Assembly: GCF_018129065.1 (NCBI RefSeq)
Contig: NZ_JAAEDM010000028.1
Coordinates: forward strand, 1 to 49,085
Direction of reading: 5' to 3'
Source of the DNA: Neoroseomonas soli
Lineage (GTDB): Bacteria > Pseudomonadota > Alphaproteobacteria > Acetobacterales > Acetobacteraceae
DNA length: 49,085 nucleotides
A program made the translations under genes and the position numbers. The notes beneath the pieces are model-generated. The model did not search any database. It was not told where the DNA came from and was given only the letters and a program-made list of their open reading frames with translations. The first letter of the stretch is position 1; each line of letters begins with the position of its first letter. Shown piece after piece: positions 1 through 8,398 of the stretch.

Positions 1-153
1 GGTTCCGCCGCGGCGCCGGCGGCGGCCGTCCGCACGCGCTGATCCGCGCCGTCCAGGGGCGGAACCCTCCCGGCACCGCCCAGCCCCTTGCGCCCGCGCC
101 GCCGCGCGGCCAGGGTCGCGACCCATCTGGACACCCCGGGGAGAGTGCCGCCC
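1..153. other. Left edge, no gene assigned
   Basis: I see no convincing coding sequence here. The reading frame of the next gene stays open back to a TTG near position 88, but the residues it would add are arginine/proline-rich and unlike the start of any hydroxyacid dehydrogenase. Positions 1-9 and 58-66 are inverted copies of GGTTCCGCC with a 48-base loop, which may be chance at this GC content. The region may hold the 3' end or promoter of a gene to the left. Confidence 0.3.
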
Positions 154-1122
154 ATGCTGCCGCCGCGCGAAACGCTGACCATCTGCTTCGCCCATGTCGC
201 CTACCGTTTCGGAGACCGCTTCGCGCTGCGGAACACGGGCATGAAATTCATCGAGGCGCGCGACCGTGCGGCGCTGGACGCCGCGGTGGGCCAGGCCGAT
301 GTGCTGGTCTGCTCGGGCATGTGGCGCAACGACCTGCCGCAGATCGCGCCGAAGCTGCGCTTCGTGCAGTCCGCCTCGGCCGGCACCGACCAGTATGACC
401 GCGAGGTGCTGAAGAAGGCCGGCATCCGGCTCGCCAGCGGCCAGGGCATCAATGCCAATGCGGTGTCCGAGCACGCCATCGCGCTGATGCTCGCCCTGCT
501 GCGCCGCATCCCCGAGGCGCGCGACAACCAGGCCAGGCACATCTGGCGCGGCATGATGGGCGACTTCAGCAAGCGCGAGGACGAGGCCGGCGGCAAGACC
601 GCGGTGGTCGTGGGCCTCGGCCGCATCGGCGGGCGCATCGCGCGGCTGTGCAAGGCGCTCGGCATGAAGGTGGTGGGCGTGCGGCGCGATGTCGCCGGCG
701 GCGCCGAGGGCGCGGACGAGGTGCATTCCTTCCGCGACCTCAAGGGCCTGCTGCCGCGCGCCGACTTCCTCATCCTTGCCTGCCCGCTGACCGACGAGAC
801 GCGCGGCCTCATCGACGCGGAGGCCATCGGCCTGCTGAAGCCGACGGCGCAGATCATCAACGTCGCCCGTGGGCGCGTGGTGGACGAGCCGGCGCTGGTC
901 GCCGCGCTGGCCGCGCAGAAGATCAAGGGCGCGGCCCTCGACGTGACGGCGGAGGAGCCGCTGCCCGGCGACAGCCCGCTCTGGGACATGCCGCATGTGC
1001 TCATCACCCCGCATACCGGCGGCGAGACGCACATGTACGAGGACAACGTCCTCGACTTCATGCTGGAGAACATCGCCCGCCTGCAGCGCGGCGAGACCGC
1101 CCTCGTGAACCAGATCGTCTGA
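154..1122 (+). CDS. D-2-hydroxyacid dehydrogenase
   Basis: A cytosolic NAD(P)-dependent oxidoreductase that interconverts 2-keto acids and D-2-hydroxy acids; the substrate cannot be told from sequence. The 322-residue protein has the usual order of substrate domain, Rossmann domain and C-terminal return to the substrate domain. Visible motifs are GLGRIG (154-159) for the dinucleotide, and the catalytic triad Arg239 (in VARGR), Glu268 (in AEEPL) and His287 (in TPHTGG). The ATG at 154 is chosen because GGGGAGAG sits about 8 bases upstream and the fold begins right after it. The next gene, an M20 peptidase, starts 13 bases after the stop with a GGAGG between, so the two are probably co-transcribed. 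Family is certain; subfamily is not. Confidence 0.93.
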   Translation: MLPPRETLTICFAHVAYRFGDRFALRNTGMKFIEARDRAALDAAVGQADVLVCSGMWRNDLPQIAPKLRFVQSASAGTDQYDREVLKKAGIRLASGQGINANAVSEHAIALMLALLRRIPEARDNQARHIWRGMMGDFSKREDEAGGKTAVVVGLGRIGGRIARLCKALGMKVVGVRRDVAGGAEGADEVHSFRDLKGLLPRADFLILACPLTDETRGLIDAEAIGLLKPTAQIINVARGRVVDEPALVAALAAQKIKGAALDVTAEEPLPGDSPLWDMPHVLITPHTGGETHMYEDNVLDFMLENIARLQRGETALVNQIV

Positions 1123-1135
1123 GGAGGCCCGGACC

Positions 1136-2524
1136 ATGGCCACCCGCGAAGGCGCGCTCGCCCGCGCCGTGTCCTTTTTCGATGATGGCGGCTTCAAGTC
1201 GCTGCTGTCGGACCTCGTCGCCATCCCCTCCACCGCGCAGGAGGAAGGGCGCGAGGAGGACCTGCAGGACTACCTGCACGGCGCCATCCAGCCCTGGCTG
1301 GAGCGCCTCGGCTTCACCGTCGCCCTCAACCCGAACCCGGTGGAGGGCTTCGGCCCGATCCTCACCGGCATCCGCATCGAGGATCCGTCGCGGCCGACCG
1401 TGCTGCTCTACGGGCATGGCGACACGGTGCGCGGGCTCGAGGACCAGTGGCGTGAGGGCCTGGAGCCCTGGAAGCTGATCGAGGAAGGGGACCGCTGGTA
1501 CGGCCGCGGCACCGCCGACAACAAGGGTCAGCACGCGCTCAACATCGCCGCGCTCGAAGCCGTGCTGAAGGAGCGCGACGGCAAGCTCGGCTTCAACGTG
1601 AAGATCGTGCTGGAAATGGCCGAGGAGCGCGGTTCGCGCGGCCTGCGCGAATTCGTCGCGGCGCATGCGAAGGATCTCGCCGCGGACGTGCTGATCGCCT
1701 CCGACGGCCCCCGCGTCGAGCCCGGCATCCCGACCATCGCCACCGGCACGCGCGGCACCTTCCACTTCGACCTGGTGCTGAAGTTGCGCCCGGGCGGGGT
1801 GCATTCCGGCCACTGGGGCGGGCTGACGCGCGACCCGGCGATCCTGCTCGCGCATGCGCTCACCACCATGATGGACCGCAACGGCAAGGTGCTGGTGCGC
1901 GGCATCCTGCCGCCGAACCTGTCGAATTCCGTCCGCGCGGTGCTGGACGGCTGCCCGGTCGGCGGCGGCGACGGCGCGGCGACCATCGACGAGGGCTGGG
2001 GCGAGCCCGGCCTGACCTCCGCCGAGAAGATCTACGGCTGGAACAGCCTGATCGTGCTGGCGATGATCTCCGGCCGGCCCGAGAACCCGGTCAACGCGGT
2101 GGCGCCGGATGCCCGCGCCCATTGCCAGATCCGCTACACGGTGGACAGCGACCCCGCGACCTTCGCCAAGGCCATCCGCGACCACCTGGACGCCAACGGC
2201 TTCAGCGAGGTCGCGGTGGAGAATGCGGGGCTTCGCATGCCGGCCTCCCGCACCGATCCGGACCACCCCTGGGTCCGATGGGCGCAGGCGAGCATGGGGA
2301 AGTCGCTCGGCAAGAAGGTGCAGATCATTCCGAACTCTTCCGGCGGCCTGCCGGGCGACGTCTTCGTGGACCACCTGCATGTGCCGCTGGTCTGGGTCCC
2401 GCACTCCTACAACGGCTGCAAGCAGCACGGGCCGGACGAGCACCTGCTGATCGCGCCGGCGCGGGAAGGCATCCTCGCCTTCGCCGGAATGTGGTGGGAC
2501 CTGGGCGAGACAGGGACGCCCTGA
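1136..2524 (+). CDS. M20 family metallopeptidase (peptidase/deacylase)
   Basis: A di-zinc amidohydrolase of the M20/ArgE/DapE/carboxypeptidase G2 superfamily, 462 residues. Metal-site motifs are visible: YGHGD (His94, Asp96), GTADNKG (bridging Asp128), the catalytic/ligand pair Glu163-Glu164 in MAEERGSRG, and a late His in KQHGPDEH. The central part (about residues 205-350) is the dimerisation domain with the typical GGVHSGHWGG stretch. It follows the D-2-hydroxyacid dehydrogenase by 13 bases with a good GAGGAGG ribosome site, so the pair may act in one amino-acid or peptide-derived catabolic route. The substrate is unknown: M20 members cleave dipeptides, N-acyl amino acids or carbamoyl compounds. 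There is no signal peptide, so it is cytosolic. Confidence 0.92.
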   Translation: MATREGALARAVSFFDDGGFKSLLSDLVAIPSTAQEEGREEDLQDYLHGAIQPWLERLGFTVALNPNPVEGFGPILTGIRIEDPSRPTVLLYGHGDTVRGLEDQWREGLEPWKLIEEGDRWYGRGTADNKGQHALNIAALEAVLKERDGKLGFNVKIVLEMAEERGSRGLREFVAAHAKDLAADVLIASDGPRVEPGIPTIATGTRGTFHFDLVLKLRPGGVHSGHWGGLTRDPAILLAHALTTMMDRNGKVLVRGILPPNLSNSVRAVLDGCPVGGGDGAATIDEGWGEPGLTSAEKIYGWNSLIVLAMISGRPENPVNAVAPDARAHCQIRYTVDSDPATFAKAIRDHLDANGFSEVAVENAGLRMPASRTDPDHPWVRWAQASMGKSLGKKVQIIPNSSGGLPGDVFVDHLHVPLVWVPHSYNGCKQHGPDEHLLIAPAREGILAFAGMWWDLGETGTP

Positions 2525-2641
2525 CCACATTCGGGTTACGCTTCCTCACCCCTTCGCCGTCCGGGGGCAACGTGCGCGTTACAGAAGGCGCGCATGTTTG
2601 CCCTCAGCGGCGAAGGGCCGCCTGACGAAAGGACTCAGAGG

Positions 2642-3283
2642 ATGCGCAAGACGACGATCGCGGTTCTGGCGGTGGCGATGGCGGCAGGGGGCATGGGCCT
2701 CGCGTTGGCGCAGCCCGCCCCGGGCGGCCCTGGCGGCTCTGCCCCGATGGGCCCCGGCATGATGCGCGGCGATGGCGGCCACGGCTACCACCACCACGGC
2801 CGCCGCGGGGGCGGGGGCTTTGCCGCCGGGGAGGCCTTCGCCCGGGCCGACGCCAACAATGACGGCCGCGTCACGCGGGAGGAGGGCATCGCTTGGGTCC
2901 AGGTCCGCTTCAACGAGATGGACGCCAACCGCGACGGCGCCGTCACCATCGAGGAGGTCCGCGCCTACTTCGAGGCGCAGCGTCCTGCCGGCCGCCGCGG
3001 ACCGCCCGAGGGTGCGCGCGAAGGGATGATGCAGGAGCGCGGCGGGGCGATGTTCCGCTTCGTCGATGCCAATGGCGACGGGCGGGTGACCTTCGACGAG
3101 CTTCGCCCGATGGCCGAGGCTGCCTTCCGTGCCCTCGACCGCAATTCCGACGGCGCGCTGACCCGTGACGAGGTGCGCCGCCGCGGGCCGGAAGGCCGTC
3201 GCGGCCCGCCGATGGCTGCGCCCGCACCGGCCCAGCCCGGCACGCCTGCCCAGCCGGGCGCGCCCGCGCAGCCCTCGCGCTGA
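2642..3283 (+). CDS. Secreted EF-hand protein with four EF-hands
   Basis: A 213-residue exported protein that probably binds calcium. A signal peptide (MRKTT followed by an Ala-rich hydrophobic stretch ending ALAQ) leads into a Gly/His-rich linker with a GYHHHGRRGGGG tract. Four EF-hand loops follow: DANNDGRVTREE, DANRDGAVTIEE, DANGDGRVTFDE and DRNSDGALTRDE, each with Asp at loop positions 1, 3 and 5 (Asn or Ser at some) and Glu at 12. The C-terminus is a low-complexity APAPAQPGTPAQPG tail. An in-frame ATG at 2594 exists, but only the ATG at 2642, preceded by GAAAGGACTCAGAGG, puts the signal peptide first. Its role may be periplasmic calcium buffering or sensing; nothing nearby tells. Confidence 0.88.
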   Translation: MRKTTIAVLAVAMAAGGMGLALAQPAPGGPGGSAPMGPGMMRGDGGHGYHHHGRRGGGGFAAGEAFARADANNDGRVTREEGIAWVQVRFNEMDANRDGAVTIEEVRAYFEAQRPAGRRGPPEGAREGMMQERGGAMFRFVDANGDGRVTFDELRPMAEAAFRALDRNSDGALTRDEVRRRGPEGRRGPPMAAPAPAQPGTPAQPGAPAQPSR

Positions 3284-3292
3284 CGCCTGACG

Positions 3293-3320
3293 GACGCCGC
3301 CGCCTTCGGGTGGCGGCGTC
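3293..3320 (+). terminator. Rho-independent-type hairpin after the EF-hand gene
   Basis: Twelve-base arms (3293-3304 and 3309-3320) pair with one G-U wobble around a TTCG tetraloop. The hairpin starts 9 bases after the stop codon. Only a short TT follows, so it is a strong stem with a weak T-tract. Confidence 0.75.
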
Positions 3321-3382
3321 TTCGCATGCGCGCAGTGCCGCAATGCGTGACCTGATTTTCGGAGAAAGGGGGAGAGCCCCGG

Positions 3383-3457
3383 TGGTGGGCGCGACAGGGA
3401 TTGAACCTGTGACCCTTCGCGTGTGAAGCGAATGCTCTCCCGCTGAGCTACGCGCCC
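3383..3457 (-). tRNA. tRNA-Val (anticodon CAC)
   Basis: Read on the minus strand, the sequence folds as a full cloverleaf of 75 nt including an encoded CCA. The acceptor stem GGGCGCG pairs with CGCGCCC. The D-arm is GCTC...GAGC. The anticodon stem TTCGC/GCGAA encloses the loop TTCACAC with anticodon CAC, reading GTG codons. The T-arm is ACAGG-TTCAATC-CCTGT with the invariant TTC. The discriminator is A, followed directly by CCA. GTG is expected to be a heavily used Val codon in so GC-rich a genome. Confidence 0.96.
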
Positions 3458-3546
3458 TACCGGGGAGCGCGGACATAGTGGGGGGCGGGCAGGGGTGTCA
3501 AGCCATGCCCTTGCCGGGCCCACCCCGCCATCACTATTTCCCTTGA

Positions 3547-4323
3547 ATGACGCGGCGTGCCCTCCTCGCCGTCCTGGCCTCACTCGCCTTGCCGGCGGGG
3601 CCCGCATGCGCGAATCCGGTGCAGGCGGAGTATGCGCTCAGCCAGTCCGGGATCCCGGTCATGGATGTCAGCGTCGTCATCGACCTCTCGGCCGACCGCT
3701 ACCGGCTCTCGAGCGTCGCGCGCTCGCGCGGGATCGGCCGGCTTTTCCTGCCGCGGGAACAGGCGACGGAGGCTGAGGGCGGCCTCGTCGGGCGCGAGGT
3801 GCTGCCCCTCCGCTACCGGACGGAAGGCGAATGGCGCGGCAGCCTTCGTCGGACCGTGCTCGAATATCTTGGCCGCACGCCGCGCCTGGCGGCTTTGGAG
3901 CCGCCGGAGGGGCCGGACCGCATTCCCGTGCGCCCGGAGGAGGCCGAGGGCACCATCGACGTGCTGTCGGCGCTGTTGCGGCTGTCCCGCGATGCCGCGG
4001 CAACCGGGCGCTGCGACCTGACGGGCGCGGTCTATGACGGGCGGCGGCGACTCGAATGGTCGTCGCGCACCATCGGGATCGGGGCACCGCCGGTGCGGGG
4101 CTTCACCGGCGAGGCGCTGCGCTGCGCGCTGGAGAGCCGCCTGGTGGCCGGCTTCCGGCGGAGCGACGACCCCGCGCGAGCCGGCCAGCCGCGGCGGGCC
4201 GAGGCCTGGCTTGCCGTGCTCGGTACCGGGCGGCCGCCGCTGCCGCTGCGGGTCGAATTCCCGTCGACGATCCTCGGCGCCTTCCGGATGGACCTTGTGC
4301 GGGTCGGGCCGTCAGCCCCGTAG
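3547..4323 (+). CDS. DUF3108 domain-containing exported protein
   Basis: A 258-residue protein of the DUF3108 family, which is exported and of unknown function and is common in alphaproteobacteria. A signal peptide is clear at the N-terminus (MTRRALLAVLASLALPAG, probable cleavage after ACA). The mature part begins QAEYALSQSGIPVMDVSVVIDL, the usual opening beta strands of the family, and alternating strands continue to the end with no catalytic motif that I recognise. The last 12 bases overlap the convergent gph gene. No clear ribosome site precedes the ATG at 3547, but the signal peptide supports this start. Confidence 0.8.
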   Translation: MTRRALLAVLASLALPAGPACANPVQAEYALSQSGIPVMDVSVVIDLSADRYRLSSVARSRGIGRLFLPREQATEAEGGLVGREVLPLRYRTEGEWRGSLRRTVLEYLGRTPRLAALEPPEGPDRIPVRPEEAEGTIDVLSALLRLSRDAAATGRCDLTGAVYDGRRRLEWSSRTIGIGAPPVRGFTGEALRCALESRLVAGFRRSDDPARAGQPRRAEAWLAVLGTGRPPLPLRVEFPSTILGAFRMDLVRVGPSAP

Positions 4324-4959
4324 CGTGGCGACCAGGCCCGGCAGGTCCGCGGGGTGGGAGGCGACCGGCCGCCCGGCGGCCATCTCCTGCGGACCATAGC
4401 CCCAGGCGACGAAAATGCAGGGCACGCCGCAGCCGGCGGCCGCCTGGATGTCGTTGCGGTGGTCGCCGATCATCACGGCCTTCCCGGCTTCGCCGCCCGC
4501 CGCGGCCAGCGTCGCCAGCAGGTGCTGCGGGTCGGGCTTGCGGACGGGGAAGCTGTCTCCCCCGCCGATCGCCGCGAAGCGCCCGTCCAGGCCGAGCGAG
4601 GCGAGCAGCCCGCGGGCCGCCGCCTCCGGCTTGTTGGTGCAGACGGCGAGGCGCCATCCGTCCGCTTCGATGGCGGCGAGGGCCTCGGCGATGCCGGGGA
4701 AGGCGACCGTCAGCCTGGCCGAGCGGATGTCCTCGTCGGCGACGAACTCGTCGTGGCAGTCGGCATCGAAGTCCCGGCCGCGGCCGGTGAGTGCCCGTTC
4801 CACGAGCACCTTCGTTCCGTCGCCGATCATCGCCTTCACCTCCTGCAACGCGTAGGGGGCGAGGTCGCGGGCGACGAGTGCCCGGTTCAGCGCGGCGTGG
4901 ATGTCCGGCGCGCTGTCCACCAGCGTGCCGTCGAGGTCGAAAACCGCAATCCTGCTCAT
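4312..4959 (-). CDS. gph: Phosphoglycolate phosphatase (HAD superfamily)
   Basis: A HAD-type phosphatase that hydrolyses 2-phosphoglycolate, a by-product of oxidative DNA repair or of oxygenase reactions. The N-terminus carries motif I, FDLDGTLVDS, with nucleophile Asp8 and acid/base Asp10. Motif II is in CTNKP and motif IV in VMIGDHRNDIQAA. The 215-residue length and the cap domain inserted after motif I fit Gph. The ATG at 4959 is chosen because the HAD fold starts there and GGGAGGG lies immediately upstream, although the spacing is unusually short; a TTG at 4995 would add a basic extension. The gene converges on the DUF3108 gene with a 12-base overlap. Other HAD phosphatases of subfamily IA cannot be excluded. 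Confidence 0.88.
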   Translation of the reverse strand: MSRIAVFDLDGTLVDSAPDIHAALNRALVARDLAPYALQEVKAMIGDGTKVLVERALTGRGRDFDADCHDEFVADEDIRSARLTVAFPGIAEALAAIEADGWRLAVCTNKPEAAARGLLASLGLDGRFAAIGGGDSFPVRKPDPQHLLATLAAAGGEAGKAVMIGDHRNDIQAAAGCGVPCIFVAWGYGPQEMAAGRPVASHPADLPGLVATLRG

Positions 4960-5197
4960 GCCCTCCCGGGTAGGACGGGCGGGCCGCGCGGGCAAGGCTC
5001 AGCTGCGTCCAAGGGAAGCCGGGGCGCCGTTCCTGGGTGGTCACGGGCCGCGCGACCGCGGAAGGGCGGTGCCGCGGCGGTCCCAGCCCGCCGCCCGAGC
5101 CGGATTCGCACGCCGGCCACGCGGCGACACATGCCGCAAAGCATGTTGACAACCGGCGCGCTGGACGCGGCGCGGCCAGGCGCGTTACCGGAGGCGC

Positions 5198-6505
5198 ATG
5201 AACCCAGCCGCCATCATTCTCGCCGCCGGCCTCGGCACCCGCATGCGGTCCCCGCGCCCCAAGGTCATGCATCCGCTCGCCGGCCGGCCGATGATCCGTC
5301 ACCTGCTCGCGGCCGCCGAGGCGCGCTTCGGCCGCATCGCGGTGGTCGTCGGGCCCGACATGCCGGAACTGGAGGCCGCCGTCGCGCCGCACGACATCGC
5401 GGTGCAGCGGGAGCGCCTCGGGACCGGGCATGCGGCGCTGCAGGCGGGCTCACTGCTCGGCGGGCATCCGGGCGACGTGGCGGTGCTCTACGGCGACAAC
5501 CCGTTGGTGTCGGAGGCGACGCTCGGCCGGCTGCTGGCCGCCCGCGCGCAGGCCGACCTGGTGCTGCTTGCCATGCGCCCCGCCGATCCGGGCCACTACG
5601 GCCGCGTCATCACCGCGCCCGATGGCGGGGTGGAGCGGGTGGTGGAATGGGCCGACGCGAACGAGGCGGAGCGTGCCGTCGGCCTGTGCAACGCGGGCGT
5701 GGTCTGCGCGCCCTCGGCGGACCTGTTCCGCTGGCTCGCCGCCGTGCGGAACGACAATGCGAAGGGCGAGTACTACCTGACCGACGTGGTCGCGCTGGCG
5801 CGGGCTGAGGGCAGGCGCGTGGCCTTCGTGGAGGCGCCCGAGGCGGAGCTGCGCGGCATCAACAGCAAGGCCGAGCTCGCCACCGCGGAGGCGGAAGTGC
5901 AGGCGGCCTTGCGCGCGGCCGCCATGGCCGGCGGCACCACCATGCAGGCGCCGGAGACGGTCTTCCTCTCCTTCGACACCCGGCTCGGCGCCGACGTGGT
6001 GCTGGAACCGCATGTCGTGTTCGGCCCCGGCGTGACGGTGGAGGAGAGCGCGACCATCCGCGCCTTCAGCCACCTCGAAGGCTGCACCGTGAAGCGCGAG
6101 GCCATCATCGGCCCCTATGCGCGGCTGCGTCCGGGCACCGTGGTCGAGCCGCGGGCCCATGTCGGCAACTTCGTCGAACTCAAGGCGGTGACGCTGGGGG
6201 AAGGGGCGAAGGCCAACCACCTCGCCTATCTCGGCGATGCCAGCATCGGCGCGGGCGCGAACATCGGCGCCGGCACCATCACCTGCAACTATGACGGCGT
6301 GCACAAGCACCGCACCGAGATCGGCGCGGGCGCCTTCATCGGCAGCGATACCGCGCTGGTGGCGCCGGTGAAGGTCGGCGCGCGGGCGCTGGTGGGCGCC
6401 GGCAGCGTGATCACGGCGAACGTGCCGGACGATGCGCTGGCGATCGCGCGCGGCCGGCAGACGGTCTTCGAGGGCCGCGGCTTCAAGGGCAAGAAGGGGA
6501 AGTAG
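5198..6505 (+). CDS. glmU: Bifunctional UDP-GlcNAc pyrophosphorylase / GlcN-1-P acetyltransferase
   Basis: Makes UDP-N-acetylglucosamine for peptidoglycan and lipopolysaccharide. The C-terminal domain acetylates glucosamine-1-phosphate and the N-terminal domain transfers UMP to it. The N-terminus has the uridyltransferase signature LAAGLGTRMRSPRPKVMHPL and the metal-binding YGDNPLV. From about residue 240 the sequence turns into left-handed beta-helix hexapeptide repeats, including RLRPGTVVEPRAHVGNFVE, and NHLAYLGDASIG with the catalytic His. Its 435 residues are slightly short of the usual 450. A GGAGG lies 5 bases before the ATG. glmS starts 4 bases after the stop, so the two form an amino-sugar operon. 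Confidence 0.97.
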   Translation: MNPAAIILAAGLGTRMRSPRPKVMHPLAGRPMIRHLLAAAEARFGRIAVVVGPDMPELEAAVAPHDIAVQRERLGTGHAALQAGSLLGGHPGDVAVLYGDNPLVSEATLGRLLAARAQADLVLLAMRPADPGHYGRVITAPDGGVERVVEWADANEAERAVGLCNAGVVCAPSADLFRWLAAVRNDNAKGEYYLTDVVALARAEGRRVAFVEAPEAELRGINSKAELATAEAEVQAALRAAAMAGGTTMQAPETVFLSFDTRLGADVVLEPHVVFGPGVTVEESATIRAFSHLEGCTVKREAIIGPYARLRPGTVVEPRAHVGNFVELKAVTLGEGAKANHLAYLGDASIGAGANIGAGTITCNYDGVHKHRTEIGAGAFIGSDTALVAPVKVGARALVGAGSVITANVPDDALAIARGRQTVFEGRGFKGKKGK

Positions 6506-6509
6506 TGGC

Positions 6510-8333
6510 ATGTGCGGAATCGTGGGAGTGGTCGGGCGCGAGGCGGCCGCGCCGCGCATCCTCGAGGCGCTGCGTCGCCTCGAATACCGCGGCTACGACA
6601 GCGCGGGCATCGCCACGCTGGTGAATGGCCACATCGACCGGCGGCGGGCGGAGGGGAAGCTGTCGAACCTCGCCACCGTGCTGGAGGCGCAACCGCTGCC
6701 CGGCACGACCGGCATCGGCCACACGCGCTGGGCGACGCATGGCGCGCCGACCGAGCGCAACGCCCACCCGCACGGCACGCCGCGCGTCTCCGTGGTGCAT
6801 AACGGCATCATCGAGAACCACGCCGACCTGCGTGCGGAACTGGAAGCGAAGGGCCAGGTCTTCGAGACGGAGACCGACACCGAGACCTTCGCCCGCCTGG
6901 TGGACCAGAACCTCGCCGAGGGCATGGCGCCCGAGCAGGCCGCTGCCGCCGCGCTGAAGCGCGCGCACGGCGCCTATGCGCTCGCGATGATCTTCACCGG
7001 CCATCCGCGCACGCTGATCTGCGCCCGGCAGGGCGCGCCGCTTGCGGTGGGTTACGGGGAAGGGGAGATGTTCGTAGGTTCCGATGCGCTCGCCCTGGCG
7101 CCGTTGACGCGCCGCATCGCCTATCTCGAGGAAGGCGACTGGGCGGTGGTGGACGATGCCGGCGCGCGCTTCTTCGACGTCGAGGACCGGCCGGTCGAAC
7201 GCGAGATCCGCCTGACCTCCGTCTCCGGCGCCGCGACGGGGAAGGGGAACTATCGCCACTACATGGAGAAGGAACTGCACGAGCACCCGGTGGTGCTGGG
7301 CGATACGCTGACGCAGTACCTCGACCCCATGACGCGGAGCGTGACGCTGCCGCCGCTGCCCTTCGACCCGGCCAAGGTGCCGCGGATGACCATTACCGCC
7401 TGTGGCAGCGCCTTCCTGGCGGGCCTGGTGGGCCGCTACTGGATCGAGCAGCTCGCGCGCATCCCGGTCGATGCCGACGTGGCGAGCGAGTTCCGCTATC
7501 GCGAGCCGCCGCTGCCCGAGGGCGGCGCCGCGCTGCTGGTCAGCCAGTCCGGCGAGACGGCGGATACCATGGCCGCCCTGCGCCTGCTGCAGGAGCATCG
7601 CCAGAAGGTGCTCGCCGTGGTGAACGTGCCCGAGAGCAGCATGGCGCGCGAGGCCGATGGCGCCGTGCTGACGGTGGCGGGGCCGGAGATCGGCGTTGCA
7701 TCCACCAAGGCCTTCACCGCGCAGCTCGCGGTGCTGGCCTGCCTCGCCATCGGGTTCGGGCGGGCGCGCGGGACGCTGTCCGCGGAGCAGGAGGCGGAAC
7801 TGACCGCATCCCTGCTCGAAGTGCCGGCCCATGCGGCGTCGGTGCTGGAGCGTGACGCGGAGATCCGCGCCATGGCGGCGGAGGTGGCCAAGGCGCGGGA
7901 CGTGCTGTTCCTCGGCCGCGGCACGTTGTTCCCGATCGCGATGGAAGGCGCGCTGAAGCTCAAGGAGATCAGCTACATCCACGCGGAGGGCTATGCCGCC
8001 GGCGAGATGAAGCACGGCCCGATCGCGCTGATCGATTCCGCGGTGCCGGTGATCTCGCTCTGCCCCTCGGGCCCGATGTTCGAGAAGTCGGCGTCGAACC
8101 TGCAGGAAGCCGCGGCGCGCGGCGGGCGCATCATGGCCTTCACCGACGACCTCGGTGCGGAGCGGCTGAAATCCTTCGCCGAGCGCGTGGTGGTGCTGCC
8201 GCGGGTCGGTGCCTTCTCGGCGCCCATCCTGCACGCCATTCCCGTGCAACTGCTCGCGTACCACGTCGCGGTGCTGAAGGGCACCGACGTCGACCAGCCG
8301 CGCAACCTGGCGAAGAGCGTGACGGTCGAATAG
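6510..8333 (+). CDS. glmS: Glutamine--fructose-6-phosphate aminotransferase
   Basis: Converts fructose-6-phosphate and glutamine to glucosamine-6-phosphate, the first step of amino-sugar synthesis. The protein of 607 residues begins MCGIVGVVG, so after Met removal the N-terminal Cys is the glutaminase nucleophile; this fixes the start at 6510. LEYRGYDSAG and GHTRWATHG are glutaminase motifs. Two SIS sugar-isomerase domains follow (about 285-430 and 455-600), with LVSQSGETADT and the HAEGYAAGEMKHGPIAL loop. The C-terminus AKSVTVE matches the family's conserved tail. It follows glmU by 4 bases and the purine-rich end of glmU supplies its ribosome site. No glmS ribozyme is present, as expected outside Firmicutes. 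Confidence 0.97.
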   Translation: MCGIVGVVGREAAAPRILEALRRLEYRGYDSAGIATLVNGHIDRRRAEGKLSNLATVLEAQPLPGTTGIGHTRWATHGAPTERNAHPHGTPRVSVVHNGIIENHADLRAELEAKGQVFETETDTETFARLVDQNLAEGMAPEQAAAAALKRAHGAYALAMIFTGHPRTLICARQGAPLAVGYGEGEMFVGSDALALAPLTRRIAYLEEGDWAVVDDAGARFFDVEDRPVEREIRLTSVSGAATGKGNYRHYMEKELHEHPVVLGDTLTQYLDPMTRSVTLPPLPFDPAKVPRMTITACGSAFLAGLVGRYWIEQLARIPVDADVASEFRYREPPLPEGGAALLVSQSGETADTMAALRLLQEHRQKVLAVVNVPESSMAREADGAVLTVAGPEIGVASTKAFTAQLAVLACLAIGFGRARGTLSAEQEAELTASLLEVPAHAASVLERDAEIRAMAAEVAKARDVLFLGRGTLFPIAMEGALKLKEISYIHAEGYAAGEMKHGPIALIDSAVPVISLCPSGPMFEKSASNLQEAAARGGRIMAFTDDLGAERLKSFAERVVVLPRVGAFSAPILHAIPVQLLAYHVAVLKGTDVDQPRNLAKSVTVE

Positions 8334-8398
8334 CGTGGATTGACAGCGCAGCATCGCTCCGGGAGGCTCAGCGCGAACTGCGCCTGCCGGAGAGACGC

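Noticed and set aside
1-66. Inverted repeat GGTTCCGCC ... GGCGGAACC as an attachment site or terminator
   Set aside because: The 48-base loop is too long for a terminator, no integrase or target tRNA adjoins it, and 9-base matches are expected at this GC content.
2579-3607. Long minus-strand open frame across the EF-hand gene and tRNA-Val
   Set aside because: Arg/Gly/Ala-rich composition, passes straight through a tRNA gene and opposes a gene with four clear EF-hands. It is a GC-driven shadow.
5146-5174. TTGACA upstream of glmU as a promoter
   Set aside because: The -35 box is perfect but the bases 17-18 further on (GGCGCG) do not resemble a -10 box.
8340-8368. TTGACA just after glmS as promoter of the amidase
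   Set aside because: The expected -10 position reads GAGGCT, with no TATAAT-like match.
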